Shown here one piece after another: positions 26,601-40,200 of a stretch of 64,000 bases of DNA. Position numbers and translations under genes: made by a program. Source of the DNA: Cardiocondyla obscurior (lineage: Eukaryota; Arthropoda; Insecta; Hymenoptera; Formicidae); the NCBI RefSeq assembly GCF_019399895.1, contig NC_091868.1, positions 9,239,593 to 9,303,592 of the forward strand. Reading direction: 5' to 3'. The notes under the pieces are model-generated. The model was not told the DNA's origin. It searched no databases and saw only the letters and a list, made by a program, of their open reading frames with translations. The stretch's first letter is position 1. The number at the start of each line of letters is the position of its first letter.

Positions 26601-29600
26601 AAAAGAAAGAAAAAAAAAATGTAGAAAGATATTCGATATTCTCTCGCGCCGTGGAGCTCGTCATAAGCGCGAGAACGGGAAAAAAATAGAAAGTAGCATG
26701 TTCCAAAATAAATAATCGCGAAACGCGCCCTTAACTTCTCGAGAAACGATAGAACGTGTTCTAATTAAAATTATGATGATCTCACTCACCATGAGAAATC
26801 TCCTTTCTCGCTCCATGAAAAAACCCTTTTTTCAATTACACATACCTGAAACAGAAAAATACAGGCCACGGTTACAATATTGCTTTTGTAAAAATAAAAA
26901 ATATATAAAAACATTTTATTATTGCTTTTACCAGTTTCCATCTGCTTTTCCGCATAAAAATATATAAAAATAAAAATTTAAAACATTTTGACTTTTTTAG
27001 GTCAACGTTGAACTCGTTAAAGTAAATAATTGATGCCTTTGTTGCGGTATCTCAGTAGTTCTTTTTAAAGCTCGTTCTACACACGCATTTCGTAAATGGC
27101 TCATTGTTGAGAAGACCGTGCATATTCCATTATTATAGTACACCTCGACCGGCCGTCTCTTTAGAGCAACAATAGAAGAGAGAGAAAAAAAAAAAAAATA
27201 AAAGGAGGTAATTAAAAGATTACTGGCATAATCTTCATCTACGTTGAGTTGCCCGCTCATCCGCGTTGCGCGCAATGAAACGTATTGTCTTGGCATTTCT
27301 CGCCCACGCCCCGGATTTTCACCCTGCGCCGCGAGATACCTTCTCAGCCACCCGTCCCGGTTAAATGCCCGAGAGAAAAGCAATTATATCCAGAATTAGG
27401 ACAGACGCCTACAGAGTAGTTGCTATCTTAACCCCGAACTGAACATAAATATCTCATTTTACTGTTGAACGATGAAACCTAATCCCGTAGACTTGGCGAG
27501 CTACAATTACGCTATATTTTTCAAGTACGAAATAAACGAATTGTTTTCCACGGGATAGTTTCGCGCGTTTACCTGATATCTGCAATGATATTGTTTTTCC
27601 AATTAGTCTCAAAACGTTGTTAATTTAATAGGAGTCTTATCAACGCATCTGCCTCCGCGTCTCTCGTTATGCGTTACATTTACCGTACATTAAAAACAGC
27701 AAGTATTTAACGCACGAGAATAACGTGCGCATTACGCAAAGTACGTCTTGCACCGCTTGATATCTTGTATTCCATTGCGACACAGTATAGTAAACATTCT
27801 CTACATTCGTAACTTAATTCTCGTAATGCGGATAATCGGAATAACCGGAAGAAAGTTTACGTCACGTTGCCGACACCGTGGCGGCGGCCTCTTAAACTCG
27901 CGCGGTGCTTCAACTTTTGGTGGTTACTCCTCGAGTTAACTGAAAACAAAGCTTGTAGCGACTTTGGAAAGACGAGAGTCCAAGTTTCGTAACGAACTGT
28001 GGAACTCCAAAGTGAAGGAGAGAGAGAAAGAGACGGAATAGAGGCGTAGTCTACTACTTGCATATACGAGCAACGTTGTAGATGCGTTATAGTTAAGCAG
28101 GAGGAGAGAGTTCTTCCGGAAAACCGCGTCTTCGAGCGCTCCCGAAACTTCTCGCAGGAAGTTCCCAAGGATCATTTCCCCTCATCTCCTCTATTCATAT
28201 AAATATGCATGCACACATATAAATATATACGCGTGAATATATACTACCGACTTGAGTTAAAAAATCTTTGCACTTTCCGCGAACAAAGGAAAGTTGCGCG
28301 GATTATGAATCCGTTAGAGATGAAATTTTTCAAGCGCTCTAAATTCTATTAAAGATAAAAAAGAGCGAACTAGTTAAAAACTGGATTTAACCCCGTAATA
28401 AATCTCGCAATAAAGCCGAAGTGACACCTTCGATACAATTTAAGATAAAATCTGATGTTAGGATAATAAATGCGCGGCCGCGGTTTGGATTTCGTTAAAC
28501 GTCGTGCTCAAAACTGAAAGGTTTAATCTACACATTGTGGATTTGAAACGCCGCATCGAAACACAAACTTTAATTAAATTGAAACGAGTTTAATGGCAAA
28601 GCGCGCGGGTGCGGGTAGTATTACGCAGACCCGGCGCGCGAGTTCGACCACGATAACGCAAGCAACATGACGCCCCGCACTATGCTTTGCTCGACACGAG
28701 ATATCCCGGCGAAAAATGTCCGGCTCCGTCAGGCATTAATTACACAAATAGGCGGCATTAATTTACCAACAATGTTTAATTCGCCAGCGCGACCACGAGC
28801 GCGTACGCACATACGCCCGCCCGCGCGCCACCGACGACGTCTTCGATCAAGATCCCGAGCGGCGTTCCACCGCGCGCATTAATTAGGACCCGGGATAAGA
28901 AATTGTTTCTCTACCATCACGCGACTCGTGCATGCACGCTCTCGGCTCGCCTCGCCTCGCCTCGCCTAGCCTCGGGTAAATCTACGTATGATAAACGTAA
29001 TAACACACGCATTACGCCCGGTGGGGTATCGGGAGCTCGACGGCGCGTCTCAGAGCACGACGTACATCGGCATGCATTAAAGACCGAGGCGGAAAGAAGG
29101 AAAGATTGCGGCGACAGCGGCACTCGCGTCAATCCCAGACACCGGGGCTGTCCTATATTAATTAGGGGAGTAGTACGAACGCCGTAATAAAACCGACAGT
29201 AACTATCAAGCCCCGAGGTATGTAGACTAGAAGAGAAGAAATTAATTAACGACGCGTCGTCTCGCTCTTCCTTCCCCCGGCGACCGTTTGAAGTTGGTGC
29301 CGACTTCATCGATCACGATGACAGCCTCTTTTAGAATGCACCTGCGCCGATTAAACACGTTTATAATAATTACCGTGCTGCCGATTACACGACGACGCGC
29401 TGCCGGGTCCACGTTGGGGATCGCGTGACGAGTCGACGCTGTCAGCGAGCTAACAAGAAAGTCTTATCAGAGGTGAGGCGCGATAAATGCGAAAGTGCGG
29501 TTATTCGCGCGCGGCTTATCTCGACGGACGAACGGAATTCGATCGGAGGTGCACGTACGCGATCTATTTTGCGAGTTCGATCATTGCGCAATTATATGTC

Positions 29601-30000
29601 TCTCACACAATTATACGAGGATATCGTGTTCAGAGAAAATTACGAGGCGCGCTTATGTTTTAACAAAACGTAGAGTAACGAGGGCTGAAGAGTGTTGCTG
29701 AAGCAAGAAATTGCAGCCCGCACAGTGTTCGTCCTCTAGCACGGATTTCGCGTCCCAGCTATCAACGTCCCTTTCGCGTCGAGGTACACAATGAGAGGTA
29801 ATAAGCATCCCTCCAGGGTGCTAATTAAGAACAAGGGCGCGGACGGACGCTCTTTCGTTCTCTACGCTGGAAATAGGTGTTACTACGGCACAATGTTTCT
29901 CCAGGCGATTCGTAATAATACACCGGCAAAAGCAGCGCGGCCTCGCGCAGCGGAATGTAATTCCGCTATGTATTATTTCGCGATTACCTTTTAGTAGCGC
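20656..30000. other. Non-coding sequence, nothing recognised
   Basis: No gene can be supported. It holds many poly-A/T tracts, a C-rich run at about 21601-21618, a CTCGC pentamer repeat (28946-28974, listed), a short perfect hairpin at 29949-29967 (AGCGGAAT, loop GTA, ATTCCGCT), and CpG-rich blocks near 23300-23560 and 28620-28880. If cassette 1 belongs to the same transcript as cassettes 2-4, this stretch is part of a 34 kb intron. Confidence 0.5.
28946..28974. repeat. (CTCGC)n pentanucleotide repeat
   Basis: Four perfect CTCGC units followed by two variant units (CTAGC and CTCGG). Confidence 0.85.
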
Positions 30001-33000
30001 GCCTAGATCGCAGCTCGGCCCTAATGTCTTAGAACACTTCTTCACAATATGTGCGTTCTATTTGCTCTATATCTTTCCCGGCTAAGAGAAACCGCTATAA
30101 TTGGCGAAATTATACGTTCGCGGCAACAAACCACCTTCTCTTCCTCCCCCCCTCCCCAACTTTTATCACCCCGCTCTCTTTTCTTCTTTTTCCCGATATA
30201 TCTCACTTTAATAATTTTTAATTCCATCCAAATCAGAGTTATTCAAAGTGCAAAATTACATCCTCGAATATTCCTAATTTCATCGATTTTTTTTTTTCCA
30301 ATGAATAATTTAGCGGAATCGCAAAATTAATTCTGTAATTAATAGCCGACGCGTTTTCGCGATACGGCTTCCGCTCGGCATAGTTTCACTATCGGTAACG
30401 TAACGTAACAGACGAAATGCCATTTAAAGAGAGGCCCGTCGCATTAAGGCTACCCGGCTCCGATATACGCCGACTATATTATCCCATCCGCAATAATCAG
30501 GCGGACGTGGCTACTGCTGCTGATCGCACGAGCGTTCGCGTAGCGAATATCATCGTCACGAGATGGCCAGCGGTATCTTTAGAGCGTAACTTAATACGGG
30601 CTTCCGTTAGGCGATCCAGAAAGCCGGAGATAAGGGAAGACGAGGAGGAGAAAGAGGAGAGTCCGAGCGAGCGAGCGAGAAAGCGAGAGGAGACGGACTT
30701 GTGCTCCTGCGCGCATGCAGGTACGCACATTGTCGGTGGTTAACCTTCCGGTGGCGATTGTGATGGTGATGGTGGCGTTGTAGTGGTGGTCGTCTGAACG
30801 TTCTTCCGGGGATTGTCTCGGGTGCAGCACTCGGTCACGGTCTATTTCCGGGGCCGGGCGATCGCCTAACGACGTATTGTGCGTATGTATTTATGGGTGG
30901 AGGAGAGACGATCGAGAAAGAGAAAAAGAAAGAACGGAGCCTGGGCAATAAATACTGTTATACAGGCATTAACGTTCGCCAACGGATCCTCCCTGTCGTG
31001 CGTGGGTAGCACGGGAGAAACCTCGCGACAGGATAATGAGAGGAAGACGTGCGACCGGCAGAAAGACACGAGAGACGAAGAACGACCGAGGAATAAAGGA
31101 AGTCGCGTAGACACTTAATGCGCTTTTAACCCTTTAGCTGTAGGGCTCGTAAACTAGCTCAGAGATATAAGTAAATTAAAAACGGAACGTTAAATAATTT
31201 TTTTAGAATGGTAGTAGCAGAGCAAAGAGCTTTGTCTTATAATTATATTTACTTAGTATTAAATTATATAATATATATATATCTTTGAATAAACGTATGC
31301 AATTTCCGCGCGTTGATATATCGTGCTACTTTAAATGTTCTGAAACATGCTTCTGGCGTTTAATGAAGTAATGCGTAACAGTATACGACTGCATACGTTC
31401 GCGTCGAAGAATAAAATCGCAAATTAAGAGAGAAAAGACCGTGATAACGCGTTGATTGCGGCAAACTGCAACGAGTTGCGTTTGATGGTGTTTTTTTTCG
31501 CAACTGTCGAGGAGAATGCAATAACAAACTCGCAGTTCTTTCTCAAAAACAATCGTGATGATTAATAGGCAAAACACTCGAAACGGAAACAAAGAACTTT
31601 TATTCATCGCGTGGAGAGGAGGTTAATGACGAAACGCCGCGGATTCGGATTCGTTTCAAATTGCGTGGCGGTGACGATTGAAACGGTAATTGATTGTTGA
31701 CGTTACCGCCGGCTTCTAACTTTCTGAAAGGTAACTCGTAGAGAAAAATTCGCTCTAAAGAAGAACTCGGTAATGGATTCTCCGTGAAGTTCTACACTTC
31801 AATTCATTTATTTCACTTTTGTTTAAGATATCAAGAAACGCGTCGAGAGAAAATATTTGGACTATTAATTTCTCAATGCTGCGGGTCGAATTATTTCTTT
31901 ACGGCTCTCATTTTAAGAGACTATTCAATTAATACGGTGCGTTAATAAATTGAAAGCATTTCGGACGTTCCTTTCATAATATTAAAAAAGAAAAAAAAAG
32001 AAAAAAAAATTTCATTAATCGTTGAAGAAAAAATAACAAGGCGACAATCGTAATAAATTGAACTTTTTATGTTATCAAATGCGAATATCCGTCATTCCGA
32101 AACGTTGTCATGATAGGATGACATTCGAGCGGGTGTCGGCGGCTGTGAACAAGCAATTTCCGGACGCGGACACGCGAGGTAAATCCCCGCCGAGGAATCG
32201 TTGCAGGGCATAACACCACCTGCGTTCACCTAGAGTGGTAGTGAAGCGTATCTCGCAAGAGCGCATTCAGGGTTATGGCCTGACGTGGAAGAGGATCGCT
32301 GCGGGATTTATGTACCAGGAAGACGGCAGATCTGGTCGTTTGAGTCTATCCGGCCGGTCGATGGGAAGCTCGATTAAATTCACGCTTCGAAAAACAGCCG
32401 CCCTCCTCTCGACAATGGTGGCAAAGGGCGAAGCCTCCATCGGAACTTTCGTCGGAAGCCCATTTTGCGGAAGCGATTTGATTTTAAGATTTATTATCGT
32501 CGTGAATACAAGGCTTCTCGGACTTAACGGAACCGTGCGGTCCTCGTAAAAAAATTAATCGACTATTGCGCCCCGCATATTGCAACGCGGCGAAGTGCGA
32601 TCGCGCAAAAAGTCCCGCTGTTAAAATTATTGCGAGCGAGGCAAAGCGGGGCTCGCGAATAAAAATGCGCAATGAACTTTGAGAGCACCTTGCGGAGGCT
32701 CCGGTTACAATGGTTCGATTTGATATCGTCGCCGATGTAGAGACCGCCTCGACACGCAGCAACCCTAATCGCGGTCTCGAAGCTGCCGTCGTGGCAGCTG
32801 CCGGATGGGTGGAGCGCTTGAACTCCGGAATGACTTCTCGGTTCGGAGTAATAAGTCACGCGCTAGTTGCAAACGGTATTGTAATACGAGTATTCTCCGA
32901 GCGTAGATACGAACTAGCAACGGACCGACAACGCGGGACGACGAGCGAAGCGACGATGGTTACCGGGCGCGGCCTTCCGAGCTTATAACGTGGCATGACT

Positions 33001-36000
33001 ATGCAAATCGGTCGCTTTAACTCACCGGCGATGCTCGGATCGAGACGACGTTTAATAAAATGTTAATATAATATAATACTCGCGATGCAAGTACTGCTGC
33101 TGCGGCACGAGAAGAAGAAAGAGGTTCCGCTCTTCATTACCAAGTCTTTAACTAATAACATTAATAGCATTAAGTAATTATTACACGACAACATTAAACA
33201 CGCATCTAATACTATCGACTGCATTTAATTAGTTTTGATGAAATTAAACTTAAAAAAAAAAAAAAAGGCTACGTATATTTTCGCATCGTCACACACATCT
33301 TCATAAAATTGCATTTTCTCGCGCAGCATCTTTCACGCGAAAAAAGATATCTCAATTCGCCTGCGTAATATATAAGCGATAAGATAAATTTTCTTTACAA
33401 AGAAACGATCTTCGTGAGCGTGTGTCCCGCTTTCCGCTTAGTCGGCGGCAAAAGTAATGGCATGAGAACCTGCGACCGATTCGCGGACTCGCCACCGCCG
33501 CCGCCGTCACGGATTCGCCTGACTGGCTAGAAACTGCAGCTTGCTGGAACTTTCGTCGTTTATCGGCGACCGCGACGGAGAGCCGAGAGAACGCGCGGAG
33601 GCTTGGGAACTTTTATGCGTCACCGAGCTGGACCGAGCCGAGCGCGGTGTACCTCGCCGATCTCTCGGGCGGGTTGTCGCAAATCAATGGAGCGTCTTCG
33701 GTTAAACGCAGTTTGATCGGTATGTCACCACCGTTTCGAATGAATTGCGCCGCTTTTCCGCGCAAGAGGAGCACGAAGTATGAAAACCGCTTTATTACGC
33801 GCTGAAAATGAGATCGAGCGAATGGCAATTTCGCGGCAATCATCGCGCTTCCCTCGCTGAGAATATCCGTTTTGCAATTTTTTTTTTTTCCTCCACCGCG
33901 CGTGGAATCACAACGGTTCGTATACGGTATTCGATACGGTAGAAAGATTCGTAACGTGCATCAGCATGCAATTAAAGTATCGACGTGAAACTTGAGTACC
34001 TGCAGTACGTCCGTTGCATGTTTCTGAAAATTTTCTTGGGGAAAAAATTTTATTTCTTTTTTTTAACTTTATAATAAATTTACCTTCTTAAAAAAAAAAA
34101 TTGGTTTCAGAGAGCGAAGACGTAACGTTTCATTGCATTTAGAAATTAATTAAGAAACTCTGTAACACGCGAACTCAATTACATTGCAACCCACTGTGCA
34201 AAATTTGATCCGCAGTCGCGTACGCGCGCGGAAACAGAAGATTCCACCTCTCTCGTTATGCGCCGCGCAACGCGGATTTAACCCAACAATTTATAACTCC
34301 GCGTGCACTTTGTTGCATTTCGAAGGTACGCCATTACAGTTACCGCGATTACATCCGTGGGACGCTCGGTTGTAATATGCAAATGAATGAACCGGCGATA
34401 CGTCACCGGCGATGATCGTCCCGTCGGCGTCGCGCCGCGATTTTCAAGACTGTGTCTTCCTGCTAGCGCGGCGGATTAAAACAATCCGCGTCCGTTGCGC
34501 GGAAAATCTGCAAATCATCCGGGGTTTATTGCGACCTCTCGTCTCGTCTCGTCCCGTCTTTCCGTCGCCGCCGCTGCACGTTCAAACACGCGCGGCAATT
34601 AATCCAGCCGGGCGTGCTGCAAACCGGGGTAAGCACTTTATCCTCTTTCGAAGCCCACGCGGATATTATGTTTGCCACGGCGTCGCCTGGAAAATGTTGG
34701 CCGAATGGAAGACGGGGGAGACAACGAACGGGACGGCCAATTACGCGGACTAATGGCCCTCCATCGTCTCCGTCCGGCGTTAACGAGGGTTCCACAATGC
34801 ACTTTTGTGCCCGTTCGACTATTTCGACGATCCCCTCGGCCTATAGTTTCCATTTTTTTTCTCCCTCCCCCTCGTTTCCTATCCGTGCCGCAACGCACTA
34901 CTCGATCGTGATAAATTTATCCACCTTCGTACTCGGGTAAAAAGTAAAAAAAAAAAATAAAATAAAATAAAATCTTTGCTTGAGCGACCGTAGTAATAAT
35001 GAGAGTTTAAATGAAAGCTTCGCGAAGTTACCGTTCGCAAATATTTGTTGTGCTCTTGGAATTTTTTTTTTCTTTTTTTTTTAATAGAAACGAGACGATC
35101 GAATCATATTCCGATATCGCGTTTAAATGACACTAAATCAATATTAAATTTCCCAGATTTAATTTCAGTTTTTATTATTCGAAATTAGAAATCGAAGGGC
35201 TTTAAAAAGCTATTATATTGAACGAATGCAGAGCGGCGTGACATCTTAGCGCAAAAGCGGGAGGTAGGTGGATGCAGCGGCGGACGGGGAATTTTTCGTA
35301 TTTTCTCGCGCGGAATTGGAAGTTTCATGGATTAGTTAATCTTGGCGAAAATCGCGCTCCCGGTATTGGCATTTCATTCGCGACGCGAAACTCACGTTCG
35401 TACGAGCGCAATTTAAACGTCGACGTCGTCATCGAAACATTGCAGAAAGGCTGGCAGTCGATTATCTTATAATACCGCGTCTCCGACATGCTATTGGCAC
35501 GCTCGTGGAAACACTGCTGCAAGTTACAAACACCTATCGACATTTCCCCGATCAACGACCCATCTCGCGATCGCGACGGCCGCGGAGGAACGGCGAATGA
35601 GAGAAAGGGTGTTTTGTCGCGCGCAACGACCTCGACTTTGCGCTTGATATTAATGCTTGTCGATATCGACGTTCGACATCCGTCGTGCTTCACAAGTCAC
35701 TGTGCACGTCGCCGTCCGTCGAGCATGTTGCGTGACTTTTAATCTTCCTCCCTTTCGTCCCCCTTCATATATGTATTATAAGTCGTGGACCAGCGTAAAA
35801 CCTGTCGATCGCACTGACGAACTTTGCGGCAGACGGCTCTAAAATACGTTATTTCAATCGACGATACGCAATTCTGATCGCAGAAATCTCGCGTACAGCA
35901 CCCGTTTCAAAACGTCGAGCGCAAAGCGTTTTAAATTTCAATTTGCACTTTTAGTTTCGCAACACGAAGAATCGGGGGAGAATTCAATCGGCGATAATAT

Positions 36001-39000
36001 TGAATGTTAAAAATATTCCTGCATTATTTTATAGGAACTAAAGATTATAGAACGCGCGCTTCGTAATAATTTATTTCTTAAAACAAAAATCACACGTAGC
36101 GTTACTCTAGTTAATTTGAAATTACATGCATTACGTCGTAAAATCGCACGGACGCGTAAAAGTGCTGCTGTTAAAACGACGAAATTCAAAAAGCAGCGTA
36201 ATAAATGTTTATGAAGCAGAGGAACATTTTTGCAAATTACTTCTTTGTCTCCATTGACGAGTGATACGTTCATCCCGCTAGATTGCACGTGCCCATGCAT
36301 GCATGCATTTATGTTTATGCCGGTAAAATAAACCTACCTACCCACTTTTACAGTTACCGTAGAAAATATATACACGAAATTTTCCAGGAAAAGAGAAGAT
36401 CTCTCTCTTCTACCGCGACAAAGTGAAATCTCCCTCGAGATACGTCGTCGCGCACAAAAAGCTCGCCCGAATTATTTATTCATGACGGGTGTAAAACTCG
36501 CGGCTCAGAATTTAGTCCGGTGTTATTTTACGAGGTGCTTTCTTGCACGGTCGCGGCTTTTCAGCCGCTTCATTTCTTAAGCCTGTTATAAATTCGCCGT
36601 AAGACGCCTCGTTAAAAATGATTTCATCGGCGGGCGATTGGCTCTCTTTCTCTCTCTTTCTCTGGATGAACGATCCCACCGATCACAATTTGTTGTGCTG
36701 TGATGTTTAATGAAAATCTGACGTTAATATATCACGAGAGAAAATGTATTTCCACGATACGTACTTAGCATATCGATCAAACGTGCGCTTGCGTAATGCG
36801 TTATTTAATCTAAAATTTAATTTATCTCCGGCATAAATATCGCATAAACGTTTCGCCGCGCGATTCATAGACACCATATCGAATTAATTATTTTCCGCTC
36901 GATATGAACCGGCGAGAATATAAGGATTAAAATTTTCCAATGGGAAGGCCCTCCCTTTCAAAGAATCCGAGTATTACTGGAGATTATAGTTAGCCGCGTT
37001 CACTCACGCGAACTCCCTTCACGGATGCCGTAATTCATCTCACCGAGTTGGGTAGAGATTTCCTTCGAGATTTGCGTCAATAATGTCGCGTAATATCGTG
37101 CGGAAAATGCCTCGAAAAAACTGTAGTTACTTCGGGGCTTGCAAACACGGTCTCGCGTCTTTTTTCGTTTCGCTTTCGAGCTGATTTCTCGATAGACTCG
37201 AGCGGAGCGTGATCTATTGAGAATGAAAAGGATAAAGGCAAGTATTATATACGTGTACGAAATACACGCGCGACCCATCGCGAGATATATGTACACGCTG
37301 TGCGTGTGCTCGTTTAAAAGATTCGCCTTTTTATCTGTTCGCTCTGGAACGGGACGACGGGATTTACCGGTGAGGCCGCGACGAGGCCGTATTCATATCC
37401 CGCCTATTAAGATATCCGACTCGCGCCGAGTATGTGCAGCGTACTATTTGAACATCGGTTTTCTCACGTTTCTTAATAACTGTTAATCTCGCCGAACCGT
37501 TAATGTTATTAGCGTTTAACGCTCGCACGATTTGCGCGCGATGCGAATTCGCAAAAAAGCCCTGTCGAATTTTTTTTTCTTTCTTTTTTTTTTTTTTCTC
37601 TCTCCGCATCTCCGTGATCCCTCACTTAAATCCTCGTCCGCTTGTCGCCGGGCCTCGAAATAAACTTACGAGAGAGATAATAGAATTGATTGAAAATCAT
37701 CAAGTATACCGCGCGAAGGACATTGCGACCAGTTGCTACGATTTTTCGAGCCGCAACCGATACGTTGTATTTTCTTACAATTTCATATTTTTACATTTTA
37801 ACCATAATACTTTCGTTTTACATAAAAAAAAAGAGAGAAAAAAAATAGTTCAAATTTGTCGAACGATATTCGTGGCCGGGATATCACTTGGGGTTTTCGA
37901 CATGGTATAACACCTCGTGCACCCGACTCTATGTAAAATTTATGATCGACGCTCTGCCCGACATTATGTAGAAACCGCGTTTCCATTACCATTTAAATGG
38001 CGCGATGCCTCGTATCTTTACCGGTCGATAAATCTATCCCGTTGCTGGGCGCATCACCGCATGCATTTTTCACGCTTCCGTTTTTCCATGGCAGGCGGCC
38101 GTGGATATCCGCTTTCTCGCGACAAACGAGGAGGTACTTACTACGCTACGTGGCTACCGCGCCGATAAACTAACATCGTTACCGGAAGCTACCGCGGGGC
38201 AACTTTGTACTCAACCGGCGAACGTCCGGCTGGAGCGCGCGATCGCGCGGCCGCCCCCGATATTGCTTTTTATCTGGTAATCTCGTTCGCGAGTTTACGA
38301 CGAGCGCCCACGTAAATATGCATCGGACTCTCTCGGCGAAACTTGGTCATTTAAAACTTCGCCCCGGGGCGTATCGCGGTGCCGACGGTGGCGGCTGAAA
38401 ACAGCAAGAACGAGTCGTCCCGCGAGCGGCACGGTGGATCCTACCGCGAAAGAAGGCGAACGGAAAGCCTTCCTCCCAGCCCTTGAACAGTATTTTCCTC
38501 TCGACGTTATTTCCCCTTCGGCTGGAGCGTTCCCTTCGGATACTTCGCTCTTATCGCAACAAAATGGAATTTCGCCCGTAATTTCAGAAGATTGTCATGA
38601 GAAATGCGCGTTGCAGCACTTAACAGACTTAGAATTGTTTCCCTTGCAAAAACTTTTCTCGAATCAGTTATTATGGTTATTTCATTTGTAAATATTTAAG
38701 TTTAATATTAATCTGCTGTTAATCCAATTGCGTGTAAAATGCAAAGTTAGCATTTGCTTTACGAGAAATTTAATTTCTGTGGTAGCATGGTTCAAAAAGA
38801 GATCAATTCTATATATTAATCAAAGAGCAAATTTCTCCTGGAAACTTGAGGCTTTTTCGAAATATTTTGCACGCGTACAAAAAATAAAAGGAGCGGGGAA
38901 AAAAATGCGAAGAAGCGCAGATAACCTCGTAAAAAATGTAAAGACTCGTATCGAATTGCAGGAATGGGGTTCTTTAAGATCGCTTCCAGTGAAAGCTCGT

Positions 39001-40000
39001 GAAACGAGCAAGCGTATCCATTTGTTCTCATAAAACGGAGAGGAAAGAAATTAGATTCGTGGATATATAAAGCGATGCACCGATGTGTGCTCACGTGTGT
39101 ACATGTAGGTCCACCGCGTGTAACATTAATGCCGTCAACGGCAAGGAAGATTCAAGCGTGGGGAGTCGGGAATTTTTTGGCACGGAGGATCGTAAATCCT
39201 CATTTGGCTAAGCTCACTTTCGACATAAACTTCGCCTCGTAATCCATGAACACTTTCCCAAACAAAGAGGGAAAAAAAAAAAAACGCCGCATTTAAATTT
39301 AAAGTGTTAAAAATATGAACGAAACGAAATTTTAGTTCAGTATTTATTTTAATCGTCAATCGTGATATGCAATTAATTTACTGTATTTATGAATAAAGTA
39401 GCTATCAATCAGGAATAATTTCAACAACGGTAACGCAATGGTGGGCATAATCAGGACGACTATCATTTCGACTCTTCGTAATTGAACACTGGAACAATTA
39501 TCGTCATTAGTGGCCCCATAATGAATAAGTCAACGTGATGGTAATTATCACTTCGTGCAAAATCCAGCATCTACATCGCACACGTATATTTACATATTTA
39601 TGATGCTAATGACTATGATCACGACACGTAGCAATTGCATTATTGCTTTCCTTATCAATTATCGCGCGGTCTAATCGTTACTCTGCTGCAGTAAAGTTAA
39701 CGACTAAAAATTGTTATACAAAAAAATTTAATAAGCTTTAAAAAATGTCCACTTTTTGCAAAAATATAACAACACAAAACTCAGCGACCAAATTTGAGTA
39801 AAAAAAAAAAATTAATAAATAAATTAATAAAATAAAATAATAAAATTTCAAGTGCAACGACATAAAGACTTTTCCTCGGTGCATTAAGAATCGAGTCCAG
39901 AAGAGCTAAAGGTAGGGTTTGGAAATGCGAAGTGCCCCGCTTTCGGATTCGGAGCTCAAGCGAGACGTACAACAGGAAAGAGCGAACGATGACAAATAAA
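30001..40000. other. Non-coding sequence, nothing recognised
   Basis: No supported gene. A TTAACCCTTTAGC motif at 31130 resembles a piggyBac-type end but has no partner. There is a CGTCT repeat at 34536-34560, ATGCATGCATGCAT at 36295-36308, a CT-rich run at about 36646-36663 and the palindrome CGCGCGATCGCGCG at 38236-38249. The overlapping frames in the CpG-rich blocks (30400-30850, 34500-34900) are chance frames by appearance. Confidence 0.5.
34536..34560. repeat. (CGTCT)n pentanucleotide repeat
   Basis: Short run of CGTCT units with one CGTCC variant. Confidence 0.75.
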
Positions 40001-40163
40001 AGATGCATGCGCAACGACGCGACTCCGGGTGTCTCGTCTCTCTCACGTTCTTTTTTCTCGTTGTCTCTCCGCGGCGGGCGTGCCCGCTGTTTCCAAGGAT
40101 TACGCGGCGCAATGCATACGATTCCCGGCATACGTGCGACATGCGACAAAGTATTACACACAC

Positions 40164-40200
40164 CGCGACGCGACGCGAGGCGACGCGACGGCGACGACGG
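40164..40200. repeat. (GCGAC)n-like repeat
   Basis: Imperfect GCGAC/GCGAG pentamers grading into GACGGC units. This simple repeat explains the Arg/Asp-rich frames overlapping it. Confidence 0.75.

Noticed and set aside
36295..36308. ATGCATGCATGCAT palindrome
   Set aside because: A short ATGC tetramer repeat explains it.
38236..38249. Palindrome CGCGCGATCGCGCG
   Set aside because: Self-complementary 14-mers are expected several times in 64 kb, more so in CpG-rich DNA.
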